Source: an uncultured Ruminiclostridium sp. (lineage in GTDB: Bacteria; Bacillota; Clostridia; Oscillospirales; Acutalibacteraceae). Taken from it: DNA of 64,000 bases. Made by a program: the position numbers and the translations under genes. The notes under the pieces were generated by a model that saw only the letters and a program-made list of their open reading frames with translations, did no database searches and was not told the origin of the DNA. Shown one piece after another: positions 34,779 through 43,362 of this stretch. The first letter of the stretch is position 1; every line of letters begins with the position of its first letter. The stretch lies in contig CABUCM010000003.1 of the NCBI GenBank assembly GCA_902490005.1, positions 73,659 to 137,658 of the forward strand. Reading direction: 5' to 3'.

Positions 34779-35360
34779 TTAGTTTGTTTTCGTTTCTTTT
34801 TCCCACTGCCGATGGCAGCGGAGCAAGGCGTTTTTAATACTCCCGTCAAAAATATCTCCCAGCTTTTGAATCGCCAGGTTAGGATCCTCTTTCATGCCGT
34901 TTTGCAGCCACTGAAAAATAAACCCGGACAACGCAAATTGATAAAAGGACGCGATATAATTGATATCCTCCTCAGAAACGGCAAGGCCCTGGGCCTCCTG
35001 GCGGACAAACCCCACCATCAGGTCCCAGGTCATCTGGTACAGGTATTTTTCCAAGGGCTCTCTGCCGATGGAATTATAGATATGGTATACCGCCTTTTTA
35101 TTTTCCAGCACAAACCTGGCGCTTTCCAAAAAGCCGGACTGCCAGGAGGTGTAGATTGCGTGCTCTTTGGTAATCCGGTCCAGCTCAGTTTGGAACACAT
35201 CCTCCAGCAAAGCGTAAATATCGTCATAGTAGTAGTAAAACGTACTGCGGTTTAAACCGCAGTCCTCAATAATATCCTTAATGGTGATCTTATCAAAGGG
35301 CTTCTGAGACAGCATTTTCACAAAAGAATCCATAATCGCTTTTTTGGTGTAGATCGACAT
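34779..35360 (-). CDS. TetR/AcrR-family transcriptional regulator
   Basis: This 193-residue protein has the TetR helix-turn-helix at residues 8-55 (ITIKDIIEDCGLNRSTFYYYY) and a helical ligand-binding C-terminal domain of the DhaS/TetR_C type. It is divergent from the hdeD-MMPL-heptad-repeat genes, a typical layout for a repressor of an efflux or envelope-lipid export operon. A promoter (35460-35432) and a 30-base dyad (35481-35510) lie between. The hybrid kinase gene follows 113 bases downstream on the same strand and could share the transcript. Confidence 0.9.
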   Translation of the reverse strand: MSIYTKKAIMDSFVKMLSQKPFDKITIKDIIEDCGLNRSTFYYYYDDIYALLEDVFQTELDRITKEHAIYTSWQSGFLESARFVLENKKAVYHIYNSIGREPLEKYLYQMTWDLMVGFVRQEAQGLAVSEEDINYIASFYQFALSGFIFQWLQNGMKEDPNLAIQKLGDIFDGSIKNALLRCHRQWEKETKTN

Positions 35361-35431
35361 ACGTTTTCTCCTATTCAGCGGCTCCTATCCACTTCTCCTC
35401 ACGCAAGAAACCGTAATTGATTGATACCTTT

Positions 35432-35460
35432 GTTATACCATAAAAATTGACGTCTTACAA
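35432..35460 (-). promoter_or_regulatory. Promoter of the TetR gene
   Basis: On the minus strand TTGTAA (35460-35455) and TATAAC (35437-35432) are 17 bases apart, with an extended TGG before the -10 box. Confidence 0.7.
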
Positions 35461-35480
35461 TGGCGGGCTTCCCTCTTCCC

Positions 35481-35510
35481 AATCCGACACAACCGCGGCT
35501 GTGTCGGATT
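35481..35510. promoter_or_regulatory. 30-base dyad, probable TetR-family operator
   Basis: AATCCGACACA (35481-35491) is repeated as its exact complement at 35500-35510 around eight bases that include CCGCGG. It lies just upstream of the TetR -35 box, where a repressor would act on both directions. A T run on one side also allows a terminator reading, but no gene on the plus strand precedes it. Confidence 0.6.
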
Positions 35511-35661
35511 TTCCATCAATTAAGGCCCTGTGTTGAAAATTCCGTCACTGGCTTTCCATTGTTGATAGCGCCTCACACTCCGTTTTCTTATAATGGAACA
35601 CGGAATTAAAAAACGCCCTTATCCAGGGTGCTGATAGTCACAAACGGAGGTGACAGTTAAC

Positions 35662-36240
35662 ATGAAGCGAATCAAGGCGCTGTATATCACCATTTCAGTC
35701 CTTTCCTTATTGGTGGGAGCCGGATTCCTGATCTGGCCCGGTATCTCGGTAATTACCATCTGCTATGTGGTAGGCGCCGCGTCAATTCTGCTGGGCGCCG
35801 TTCGGCTAGCGGGATATTTCTCCAAGGATTCCTACAACCTGAATTTCCAGTTTGATTTGGCAATGGGACTGTTTTTTTTAATCTTGGGCGCCGTGTTGGT
35901 GTTTCACCCCGGCGACGCGGTGAGCCTGCTTCACTTTGGCGTCGGCATCCTGGTTTTGGTGGACAGCGTCTTCAAGCTTCAGACCGCTTTGGACGCCAAG
36001 CACTTCGGCCTAAATAAATGGTGGGTTATGCTGCTGTGCGCCGTTCTCTGCGCCCTTTTCGGCCTGACCCTGGCGGTCCTCCCCTTCCGCACGGCAGAAA
36101 TTCTTGCCCGGGTAACTGGGATTGCTTTAATCATCAACAGCGGCGAAAATATCTTCCTGGCGGCATACACCGTCAAAAGCAAAAAAAGGGTGGTTCCCCT
36201 GATGGTAGAGTACCGGGAAATCCAAGAAGAGACAAAATAA
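35662..36240 (+). CDS. HdeD-like DUF308 membrane protein
   Basis: This 192-residue protein has six hydrophobic helices arranged as three similar pairs, typical of HdeD/DUF308 proteins. Examples are GAGFLIWPGISVITICYVVGA near residue 15 and ALFGLTLAVLPF near 130, where the GxxLxxxP pattern repeats. The C-terminus is charged. It sits in the membrane; the family is linked to acid or envelope stress but has no defined activity. The ATG at 35662 follows GGAGGTG. It is the first gene of the unit with the MMPL transporter, 49 bases before it. Confidence 0.85.
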   Translation: MKRIKALYITISVLSLLVGAGFLIWPGISVITICYVVGAASILLGAVRLAGYFSKDSYNLNFQFDLAMGLFFLILGAVLVFHPGDAVSLLHFGVGILVLVDSVFKLQTALDAKHFGLNKWWVMLLCAVLCALFGLTLAVLPFRTAEILARVTGIALIINSGENIFLAAYTVKSKKRVVPLMVEYREIQEETK

Positions 36241-36289
36241 TTGATTCTATTTGCATACCGGCAAAAATTATTGGAGGCGAACAAACAAA

Positions 36290-38371
36290 ATGGTCAAATT
36301 TGGTAAAGGGGTGGTAAAATGCCGGATTCTGATTTTGGTTCTTGGCATTTTACTGCTCATTCCTTCCCTGTTTGGGATGCTGAGCACCCGCATCAACTAT
36401 GACATGCTTACCTATCTGCCCGAGGACATGGATACGGTAAAAGGGCAGAACATCCTTTTGGACGACTTTGGAAAAGGGGCCTTTTCTATGGTGGTGGTGG
36501 AGGGCATGGAGCCCAAGAACGTATCCGCGCTGAAAGAAAAGATTCAGCAGGTGGACCATGTGGAATCCGTCATCTGGTATGACAGCCTGATGGACCTTTC
36601 GGTTCCTATGGAAGTGCTGCCGGAAAAATATTATGACGCGTTCAACGATGGGGACGCCACCGTTATGGCGGTTTTCTTTGACACCTCCACCTCCGCGGAC
36701 GAGACGATGGATGCCATCACCCAGATCCGGCGGATCACGGAAGGCCAGTGCTTTGTTTCCGGCATGTCGGCGATGGTCACCGACCTGAAAAGCCTGTGTG
36801 AACAGGAGGAGCCCGTTTATGTAGGCCTGGCGGTGCTGTTCGCCACTATCGCCATGATGCTGTTTTTGGATTCCTGGATTCTTCCCTTTCTTTTTCTCGC
36901 CAGCATCGGCATGGCGATCCTCTATAACCTGGGCAGCAATTTCATGCTGGGGGAAATTTCCTACATCACCAAGGCTTTGGCGGCGGTGCTCCAATTAGCG
37001 GTGACCATGGATTATTCTATTTTCCTGTGGCACAGCTACTCGGAAGAAAAAATCAACTTCAACGGGGACAAAAAAGAAGCCATGGCCCACGCCATCGCCA
37101 ATACCATCACCTCGGTGGTGGGCAGTTCTATCACCACCATCGCCGGGTTTATCGCTTTGTGCTTCATGAGCTTTACCCTGGGCTGGGATCTGGGCATCGT
37201 TATGGCCAAGGGCGTTTTGCTGGGGGTCATCTGCTGCGTTACCATTCTCCCCTCTCTGATTCTGATATTAGACCGGCCCTTGGAAAAAACCATGCACCGC
37301 GCTTTGCTGCCCAATATGTCGGGCCTGGCCAAATTCATCACCAAGCACGCCTGGGTTTTCTTGGCGGTATTCCTGGTGCTGGTCGGCCCAGCCCTTTACG
37401 GCTACAGCAACACGAAAATGTATTACGATTTCAGCGAGTCCCTGCCCCAGGACCTGGACTATGTCATCGCCAACACCAAGCTGAAGGACCACTTTGATAT
37501 CAGCACGACCCATATGATTTTAGCGGATTCTAAAATGGCGGCCAAGGACGCCCAGGCCATGATGAAGGAAATTGACCAGGTGGACGGCGTTTCCTACGCC
37601 CTGGGCTTTCACTCGGTGGTGGGTTCCGCGGTTCCGGAGGAAATCCTGCCGCCTTCCGTCACCGAGCTGCTAAAAAACGATCAATACCAGTTATTCCTGG
37701 TCAACTCAGAATATGCGGTTGCCAGTGACCAGGTTAACCATCAGATCACCGAGATCAACGGCATTCTGAAAAAATACGACCCTAACGGCATGTTGATCGG
37801 CGAAGCTCCCTGCACCAAGGACCTGATCCAGGTCACCAACCACGATTTCAGCGTGGTGAACATTATCTCCATCATTTCTATCTTCATAATTATCGCTTTG
37901 GTGCTCCGCTCCGTCTCCCTTCCGGTGATTTTGGTGGCGGTGATCGAGTTCGCGGTATTCATCAACCTAGGGATTCCCTTTTATACCAATGTTTCCCTTC
38001 CGTTTGTGGCGCCGATCTGCATCAGCACCATTCAATTGGGCGCTACGGTAGACTACGCGATCCTGATGACCACCCGGTATAAACGGGAACGGTTCCAGGG
38101 CCGCGGCAAAAAAGAGGCCGTCACCATCGCGCTGTCCACTTCAATCTCTTCCATCTTGGTCAGTGCTCTGGGCTTCTTTGCCGCTACCTTTGGGGTTGGG
38201 CTTTACTCCAATATCGATATGATTAGCTCTATGTGCAACCTGATGGCCAGGGGCGCCATCGTCAGCATGCTGTCGGTTGTGTTTATCCTGCCGGCGATGC
38301 TGCTGCTGTTTGATCCCGTGATCGGCAAAACCACGTTAGGGTTCCGGCCGAAAAAGAAAATTTCACAATAA
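36290..38371 (+). CDS. MMPL/RND-family transporter
   Basis: This 693-residue membrane protein has the MMPL layout in two halves. Each half has one helix, an extracellular porter domain (residues about 40-165 and 380-520) and five helices. Helix 4 of each half has the proton-relay pattern: QLAVTMDYSIFLWHSY near residue 240 and QLGATVDYAILMTTRYK near 590. Such proteins export lipids, glycolipids or drugs using the proton gradient. The start at 36290 follows GGAGG at a somewhat long spacing of 12 bases. The downstream secreted heptad-repeat protein commonly accompanies MMPL genes in Gram-positives and may be an accessory subunit. Confidence 0.92.
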   Translation: MVKFGKGVVKCRILILVLGILLLIPSLFGMLSTRINYDMLTYLPEDMDTVKGQNILLDDFGKGAFSMVVVEGMEPKNVSALKEKIQQVDHVESVIWYDSLMDLSVPMEVLPEKYYDAFNDGDATVMAVFFDTSTSADETMDAITQIRRITEGQCFVSGMSAMVTDLKSLCEQEEPVYVGLAVLFATIAMMLFLDSWILPFLFLASIGMAILYNLGSNFMLGEISYITKALAAVLQLAVTMDYSIFLWHSYSEEKINFNGDKKEAMAHAIANTITSVVGSSITTIAGFIALCFMSFTLGWDLGIVMAKGVLLGVICCVTILPSLILILDRPLEKTMHRALLPNMSGLAKFITKHAWVFLAVFLVLVGPALYGYSNTKMYYDFSESLPQDLDYVIANTKLKDHFDISTTHMILADSKMAAKDAQAMMKEIDQVDGVSYALGFHSVVGSAVPEEILPPSVTELLKNDQYQLFLVNSEYAVASDQVNHQITEINGILKKYDPNGMLIGEAPCTKDLIQVTNHDFSVVNIISIISIFIIIALVLRSVSLPVILVAVIEFAVFINLGIPFYTNVSLPFVAPICISTIQLGATVDYAILMTTRYKRERFQGRGKKEAVTIALSTSISSILVSALGFFAATFGVGLYSNIDMISSMCNLMARGAIVSMLSVVFILPAMLLLFDPVIGKTTLGFRPKKKISQ

Positions 38372-38417
38372 ATTTCAGTAAAGTTTAGTTGTAAACAGTA
38401 ATCAGGAGGTCTTTCAA

Positions 38418-40505
38418 ATGAAACTTAAAAAAAGCGTGGCTGCCAGAATCATCGCAATCTCCCTTGCCGCCGCTATGCTCGTTGGAACCTGCGGCGCTTC
38501 CGCCGTTGCCGCACCCAATCAAAACACCGGCGGACAAAACACCCCATCCGCCGTTTCTCAAGTTTCTTCCGCCTCTTCCCAGGCCTCTAAAGAAGAAACC
38601 GTTTACGTACTGGCAAACGCCGACGGCTCCGTACAAAAGGTCATCGTCAGCGATTGGCTGAAAAATCCCGGCGGGGCCAGCACCATCACCGACGCCACCG
38701 AGCTGAGGGACGTGGAAAATGTGAAGGGCGACGAAACCTATTCCATGAACCCCCAAAATATGCGGGTCTGGGACGCCAAAGGAAATGACATTTATTACCA
38801 GGGAACCATCCAAAAGGACCTGCCGGTAGACGTATCCATCTCCTACCGGCTGGATGGCAAATCCATTTCTCCGGAGGAGCTGGCTGGCAAAAGCGGCAAG
38901 GTGGCTATCCGCTTTACCTACAAAAACAACCAAAAGGAAACCGTGGAGATTGACGGGAAAAAGGAAACGATTTATGTGCCCTTCGTCATGCTGACCGGGG
39001 CGGTTCTGGACAACGACGTTTTCTCTAACGTCCAGATTTCCAACGGCAAGCTGCTTTCCGACGGCGACCGCAGCGTGGTCATGGGCTTTGCCATTCCTGG
39101 ATTACAGGAAAGCCTGAATCTGGACAAAGAAAAGCTGGAAATTCCCGATTATGTGGAATTGACCGCCGACGTAAAGAATTTCAAGCTGGATACCACCTTA
39201 ACCATCGCCGCCAACGACGTTTTCAACCAATTGGATTTGGAAGAATTAGATACGGACAGCCTGTCCTCCGCCATTGACCGGATCAGCGGCGTCGCCTCTC
39301 AACTGGTGGACGGTTCCTCCCAGCTGTATGACGGGCTTTCCTCCCTGCTGGAGAAATCCGGCGACCTGATAAGCGGCGTCGGCCAGCTTGCTTCCGGCGC
39401 GGGAACCCTTAACAGCGGCGCCGCGGACTTGTTCTCCGGCGCTTCCAGCCTAAGCTTCGGGGCCTCCAAGCTGAATTCCGGGTTAAAGGACCTGGACAGC
39501 AATAGCCAAGCCCTAAGAGACGGCGCTAAAACGGTATTTGAAACGTTATTATCCGCCGCTCAAACCCAATTAGAGGCGGCCGGCCTAACGGTACCCGCCT
39601 TGACCATCGACAATTATGCCTCTGTGCTGGATCACGTGTTAGCCTCCCTGGATGAAACCGCTGTTTATAACCTGGCCTACAATACCGCCTTGCAGCAGGT
39701 CACCCAAGCCGTTAACGCCCAGGAGGGCGCCATACGCCCCCAGGTTGAGGCAGGCGTCCGCGGGCAGGTGCTGGAGGGCGTCCTGGCCGCCGCGGGTAAG
39801 GCGATGACCGCCGAAGAATACCAGCAGGCGTGTGCCGCCGGGCTCATCGACGGGGAGACACAAAAACAGATCGACGCCGCCGTGGCTGGAAAAATGAACA
39901 GCCAGGAAATCCTGGAAACAGTAAACGGCCTGGTTTCTCAAAAGATACAGGAGCTGATTGGCCAGAATATGGAAAGCGCCCAGGTTCAAGCCCAAATACA
40001 GGCCGCTGTTGAAAACGCGAAAAACGGCCAAGGCAGTATTGCCGTCCTGAAAAAGCAGCTGGAAAGCTACGATGAGTTTTACAGCGGCCTTCAGGACTAC
40101 ACCGGCGGGGTGGGCCAGGCCTACGCGGGCAGCAAGGATTTGGCCTCTGGCGCCGACCAGCTTAAAGGCGGCGCGGAAGAATTAAAAGTCGGGGCACAGC
40201 AGCTTTACGACGGCATCACCGCTTTGCAGGATGGGTCTTCCGCCTTGGCGGACGGCGTTTCCCAGCTAAAGGACGGCGGCATGCAGCTATCCGAGGGGAT
40301 GAAGCAATTTAACGAGGAAGGCGTTCAGAAAATTACCGAGGCTTTCCAAGGCGATCTTTCCCAACTATCCGCCAAACTGAAGGCTTTGAGAGACGTTTCC
40401 CGGAGCTACCGCAATTTCTCCGGTATTGCCGACGGCATGCCCGGCTCGGTGAAATTCATTTACAAAACCGCTTCCATTGAGAAAGTTGAGGAGAAAGACT
40501 CCTGA
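38418..40505 (+). CDS. Secreted heptad-repeat protein (YhgE/Pip-like repeats) partnered with the MMPL transporter
   Basis: The 695-residue protein has a signal peptide (MKLKKSVAARIIAISLAAAM, cut near ASAVAA at residue 35). After an N-terminal beta-rich domain (40-270), repeats of the form xxLxxGxxxL occur in two blocks, about 290-355 (LYDGLSSLL, LASGAGTL, LFSGASSL) and 570-640 (LASGADQL, LKGGAEEL, LADGVSQL). These seven-residue repeats form long helical rods in YhgE/Pip proteins. Between the blocks is a Gln/Ala-rich helical region. I see no clear C-terminal anchor helix. It probably works outside the cell with the MMPL porter encoded 46 bases upstream. Confidence 0.85.
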   Translation: MKLKKSVAARIIAISLAAAMLVGTCGASAVAAPNQNTGGQNTPSAVSQVSSASSQASKEETVYVLANADGSVQKVIVSDWLKNPGGASTITDATELRDVENVKGDETYSMNPQNMRVWDAKGNDIYYQGTIQKDLPVDVSISYRLDGKSISPEELAGKSGKVAIRFTYKNNQKETVEIDGKKETIYVPFVMLTGAVLDNDVFSNVQISNGKLLSDGDRSVVMGFAIPGLQESLNLDKEKLEIPDYVELTADVKNFKLDTTLTIAANDVFNQLDLEELDTDSLSSAIDRISGVASQLVDGSSQLYDGLSSLLEKSGDLISGVGQLASGAGTLNSGAADLFSGASSLSFGASKLNSGLKDLDSNSQALRDGAKTVFETLLSAAQTQLEAAGLTVPALTIDNYASVLDHVLASLDETAVYNLAYNTALQQVTQAVNAQEGAIRPQVEAGVRGQVLEGVLAAAGKAMTAEEYQQACAAGLIDGETQKQIDAAVAGKMNSQEILETVNGLVSQKIQELIGQNMESAQVQAQIQAAVENAKNGQGSIAVLKKQLESYDEFYSGLQDYTGGVGQAYAGSKDLASGADQLKGGAEELKVGAQQLYDGITALQDGSSALADGVSQLKDGGMQLSEGMKQFNEEGVQKITEAFQGDLSQLSAKLKALRDVSRSYRNFSGIADGMPGSVKFIYKTASIEKVEEKDS

Positions 40506-40558
40506 CCACGCTAGAAAAAGCTTGCAAAGCTATAATCACCAGCTTTGCCGGTGGCTTG

Positions 40559-40582
40559 AAAAGGCCCTAGAAGGGTCTTTTA
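40559..40582 (+). terminator. Probable terminator after the heptad-repeat gene
   Basis: AAAAGGCCC (40559-40567) pairs with GGGTCTTTT (40573-40581) through one wobble around TAGAA, then the stem ends in four T. A seven-bp hairpin (40524-40530 with 40542-40548) precedes it. Confidence 0.55.
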
Positions 40583-40785
40583 CCGGCTGGCACCTAAAAC
40601 GCATGGAACATTTTGCCGCTTGCGTCAAGTGCCCACCGCCTGTAAACGGGCTATTCACCCACTTAACAAATATTTTTGCTAATCTACTCACTTTTTTATT
40701 TGCAACCCGCCTCTCTCATACTGGAAGAGAAAGCTTTTTACGGCATTCCTATACCGGCATAGCCGGGGGTGCCGAAACAGCAAAA

Positions 40786-40829
40786 AAAAGAAGAAGCCGG
40801 CGTCTATACGACGCCGGCTTCTTCTTTTT
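40786..40829. terminator. Strong bidirectional terminator
   Basis: A perfect 19-bp stem (40786-40804 with 40810-40828) around a five-base loop has A and T runs on both sides. It serves whiA on the minus strand and probably the plus strand too. Confidence 0.92.
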
Positions 40830-40902
40830 CAACTTCCAGCAAGCGAAGGCTTTTTCTCCGGGCATTTGCCTGCTGTTGGGGAAACACGGCAGCCGGTGAT
40901 TT

Positions 40903-41526
40903 TCAGCTGATTTCCCTGGCAATTTGTAGCAACCGCTTCAGCCGGTGGTTTACGCCGCTGCGGGTAATGGGCGGGGTCAGCGCCTCGCCAAGCTCCCGTA
41001 AGGAATATTCCGGGTTTTCCAGCCGCAGCTCCGCCAGCTCTTTCAGCTCCTCCGGCAGGGAGGCCAGGCCCTTTTCCCGCTCTATTTTTTGAATCGCCTC
41101 TAGCTGCCCCGCGGCGGCGGAAGCGGTTTTCCCAATATTAGCGGTTTCAAAATTGGTGGTTCGGTTTACATAATTTCGAACCTCTTTTACCATTTTCACC
41201 TGCATGAATTCCATCGCCGCTTTGTTCGCCCCGATAAAAGCGAGCAAATCTGTAATCTGTTCGCTGCCCTTAATATAAACCACATATTGCTCCTTTCGCT
41301 TGGTAACGCCAGGCGTCGCTGAAAGGTCGGGGAGATTTATTAGAAAAGAAGCGAGGTTTTCCGCCTCCTCCAAAGAGGCGCAGGCAAACTCCAGGTGATA
41401 ATCCAAAGCGGGATTGGTCATCGTGCCCTTTTCCAAAAACAGCGTTCTTAAAAAAAGGGCGTCCTGAGACGCCCCATTCGGCTTTAAAGAAGAAAGCTCC
41501 CGCTTGGTATCCGAAGAAAACGACAC
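40903..41526 (-). CDS. whiA: WhiA-like DNA-binding protein lacking the usual N-terminal domain
   Basis: WhiA has an N-terminal domain, a LAGLIDADG-like core and a C-terminal helix-turn-helix, usually about 300-320 residues. This one has 207. The first residues SFSSDTKREL match the normal N-terminus. Then about 80-90 residues (the WhiA_N part) are missing, and the chain joins at ALFLRTLFLEKGTMTNP, which corresponds to the second LAGLIDADG segment. The rest is normal: YVVYIKGSEQITDLLAFIGA near 100, VNRTTNFETAN near 130, and the HTH LRELGEALTPPITRSGVNHR near the end. The start is GTG at 41526 after AAAGGGGGG. The frame is intact, so this is an internal shortening and not a simple break. It is the last gene of the hprK cluster. 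Confidence 0.88.
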   Translation of the reverse strand: MSFSSDTKRELSSLKPNGASQDALFLRTLFLEKGTMTNPALDYHLEFACASLEEAENLASFLINLPDLSATPGVTKRKEQYVVYIKGSEQITDLLAFIGANKAAMEFMQVKMVKEVRNYVNRTTNFETANIGKTASAAAGQLEAIQKIEREKGLASLPEELKELAELRLENPEYSLRELGEALTPPITRSGVNHRLKRLLQIAREIS

Positions 41527-41552
41527 ACGATTCCCCCCTTTTTTCATTGCCG

Positions 41553-42410
41553 CTATTTTTTAATATCCCGATGGTGTACGCTGGCCCTCTGCCCCTTTTC
41601 CAGCATATGGTTATACAGAAGCTGCGCCAAAGCCACAGAACGGTGCTTGCCGCCGGTACAGCCGATACCCACAAACAGCTGGCTTTTCCCCTCGGTTCGG
41701 TACAAGGGCAGCATATAATCGATAAGAGATAAAAACCGGTTGACAAAGCCTTGGGTCTGTTCCCACTGCATCACATAGTTTCTCACCGGCTCATCCAGTC
41801 CCGTCAGCTCTTTCAGTTCATCCACATAAAAGGGGTTTGGCAGGCATCTCACATCAAAGACCAGGTCCGCCTCGCTGGGCAGGCCGTATTTAAAACCAAA
41901 GGATACGCAATTGACCAAAAGGGATAAATCGGAATTATCCAGGAACAAGGCGGAAATACGGTTTTTCAGCTGGGCGGGAGACAGAAAAGTAGTGTCGATT
42001 AAGTAATGAGACGCCTCTTTGACCGGCCGCAGCACCTCCCGCTCATAGTGGACCGCCTGGACGATAGAGCCCTCAAAGGAATCCGACAGCGGATGCCGAC
42101 GGCGCGTCTCCTTATAACGGTGAATCAGCACGTCGTCGCTGCAATCGAGAAACAATATTTTATACTTTTTCTCTTCCTGCTTCAGAGCGTCCAGCGTTTC
42201 AAACAGGCTGCTGAACATATCACCGCCCCGGGTGTCGGTAACAATAGCCACCTGCTTCATCTCGGGCTTCGCCTGCTCGCACAGGGTATAAAATACCGGG
42301 ATCAGTTTGGGCGGAATATTATCCACACAATAAAAGCCGATATCCTCCAAAGCGTCAATGGCCCGGGATTTTCCCGCGCCGGAAAGTCCGGTTACAATGA
42401 TAAAATCCAT
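41553..42410 (-). CDS. rapZ: RapZ/YvcJ-family nucleotide-binding protein
   Basis: This 285-residue protein is full length. It has the P-loop GLSGAGKSRAIDALED at residue 8, VDNIPP near 33, the Walker B-like LFLDCSDDVLIHRYKETRRRHP near 85, and the C-terminal GIGCTGGKHRSVALAQ near 250. In E. coli RapZ guides a small RNA to RNase E; in Firmicutes YvcJ binds and hydrolyses nucleotides and its role is less clear. Gene order murB-rapZ-whiA fits the Firmicute pattern, but the yvcK gene that normally stands between rapZ and whiA is missing; only 26 bases separate them. Confidence 0.93.
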   Translation of the reverse strand: MDFIIVTGLSGAGKSRAIDALEDIGFYCVDNIPPKLIPVFYTLCEQAKPEMKQVAIVTDTRGGDMFSSLFETLDALKQEEKKYKILFLDCSDDVLIHRYKETRRRHPLSDSFEGSIVQAVHYEREVLRPVKEASHYLIDTTFLSPAQLKNRISALFLDNSDLSLLVNCVSFGFKYGLPSEADLVFDVRCLPNPFYVDELKELTGLDEPVRNYVMQWEQTQGFVNRFLSLIDYMLPLYRTEGKSQLFVGIGCTGGKHRSVALAQLLYNHMLEKGQRASVHHRDIKK

Positions 42411-42429
42411 AGAATAAACTCCGTCTTTG

Positions 42430-43356
42430 TTATGTCATCAATTTTATTTCACATTCCAGCGCCACTTGCTTTTCCCGCTTTACCGTGTCCTGAATCAGCC
42501 TTACCAGGCTTTGCACATCCTGGCATGTGGCGCCGCCGGTATTGATAATGAACCCCGCGTGCTTTTCGCTGACCTGGGCGCCGCCTATGGCTTTCCCTTT
42601 TAGGCCGCACTGCTCGATGAGCTGGCCCGCAAAATAACCCTGGGGCCGCTTGAACACGCTGCCTGCGCTGGGATACTCCAAGGGCTGCTTGGATTTTCTC
42701 CGGCTCAAATAGTCCTCCATTTGTCCCTTGATTACGCTGTAATCCCCTTTATTCAGCTGAAAGGTCAGCCTGGTGATGACCAGCCGCCGGTCGGTATAAG
42801 CACTGCGGCGGTAAGAAAAATCCAGCGATTCCCCGGCGAATTCTCCCGGGTCTCCGTTTTCGTCCAGATGGCGGCATTGGATCAGAACATCCTTCATTTC
42901 CCCGCCGTAAGCTCCCGCGTTCATATAGGCGGCGCCGCCGGCGGAACCTGGGATTCCCCAGGCAAACTCCAGCCCGCTGAGGGAGTGCTCAAGGGCAAAC
43001 TTGCACAGCTTCGCCAGAGTAACCCCCGGGCCGCAGACAATCTTCGTCTCGTCCTCCAGGCGGATCTTGCAAAAATCCCCGCCGAAACCGATCACGACCC
43101 CCCGCAGCCCCTGGTCGGGAATCAACAGGTCTGAGCCGTTTCCAATAATATAAACCGGAGCCTGCGCCTCCCTGCATTTTTTCAAAACCCCGCTCAGGGA
43201 TTTTTCATCCGATACCGTGACAAACGCATCTGCCGGGCCGCCGATTTGAAAGCTGGTGTGCAGGCTCATCGGTTCGTTTTCCTGCACCTGGGCGCCCAAG
43301 CGGCGTAAGCTGCCGATAAGCTCTTGGGTGATCGGTTGTTGGTTTTGCTGCGTCAT
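42430..43356 (-). CDS. murB: UDP-N-acetylmuramate dehydrogenase
   Basis: This 308-residue cytoplasmic flavoenzyme makes UDP-MurNAc by reducing the enolpyruvyl group for peptidoglycan synthesis. FAD-binding motifs include HTSFQIGGPADAF near residue 30, IGNGSDLLIPD near 72, and GIPGSAGGAAYMNAGAYGGE near 120. The catalytic region PLEYPSAGSVFKRP lies near 223, with the catalytic Ser, and the C-terminal acid is in ALECEIKL. It is the type II form, as expected in Firmicutes. The ribosome site lies in the end of the PHP gene, six bases upstream of the start, so the two are coupled. Confidence 0.95.
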   Translation of the reverse strand: MTQQNQQPITQELIGSLRRLGAQVQENEPMSLHTSFQIGGPADAFVTVSDEKSLSGVLKKCREAQAPVYIIGNGSDLLIPDQGLRGVVIGFGGDFCKIRLEDETKIVCGPGVTLAKLCKFALEHSLSGLEFAWGIPGSAGGAAYMNAGAYGGEMKDVLIQCRHLDENGDPGEFAGESLDFSYRRSAYTDRRLVITRLTFQLNKGDYSVIKGQMEDYLSRRKSKQPLEYPSAGSVFKRPQGYFAGQLIEQCGLKGKAIGGAQVSEKHAGFIINTGGATCQDVQSLVRLIQDTVKREKQVALECEIKLMT

Positions 43357-43362
43357 GGATGC

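Larger units (their letters stand above)
35361..35661. other. Divergent control region between TetR and HdeD-like genes
   Basis: These 300 bases have no gene. They contain the TetR promoter, the dyad at 35481-35510 and a TATAAT at 35589-35594 that probably serves the HdeD-MMPL genes, although its -35 box is poor (TTGATA at a spacing of 21). Confidence 0.6.
40506..40902. other. Intergenic stretch between heptad-repeat and whiA genes (convergent)
   Basis: No credible gene. It holds the terminator at 40559-40582, a featureless AT-rich middle and the bidirectional terminator at 40786-40829. The open frame at 40477-40899 crosses both terminators and has no domain. Confidence 0.6.

Noticed and set aside
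40477..40899. 140-codon open frame after the heptad-repeat gene
   Set aside because: It overlaps the end of that gene and crosses two terminators; no domain or ribosome site.
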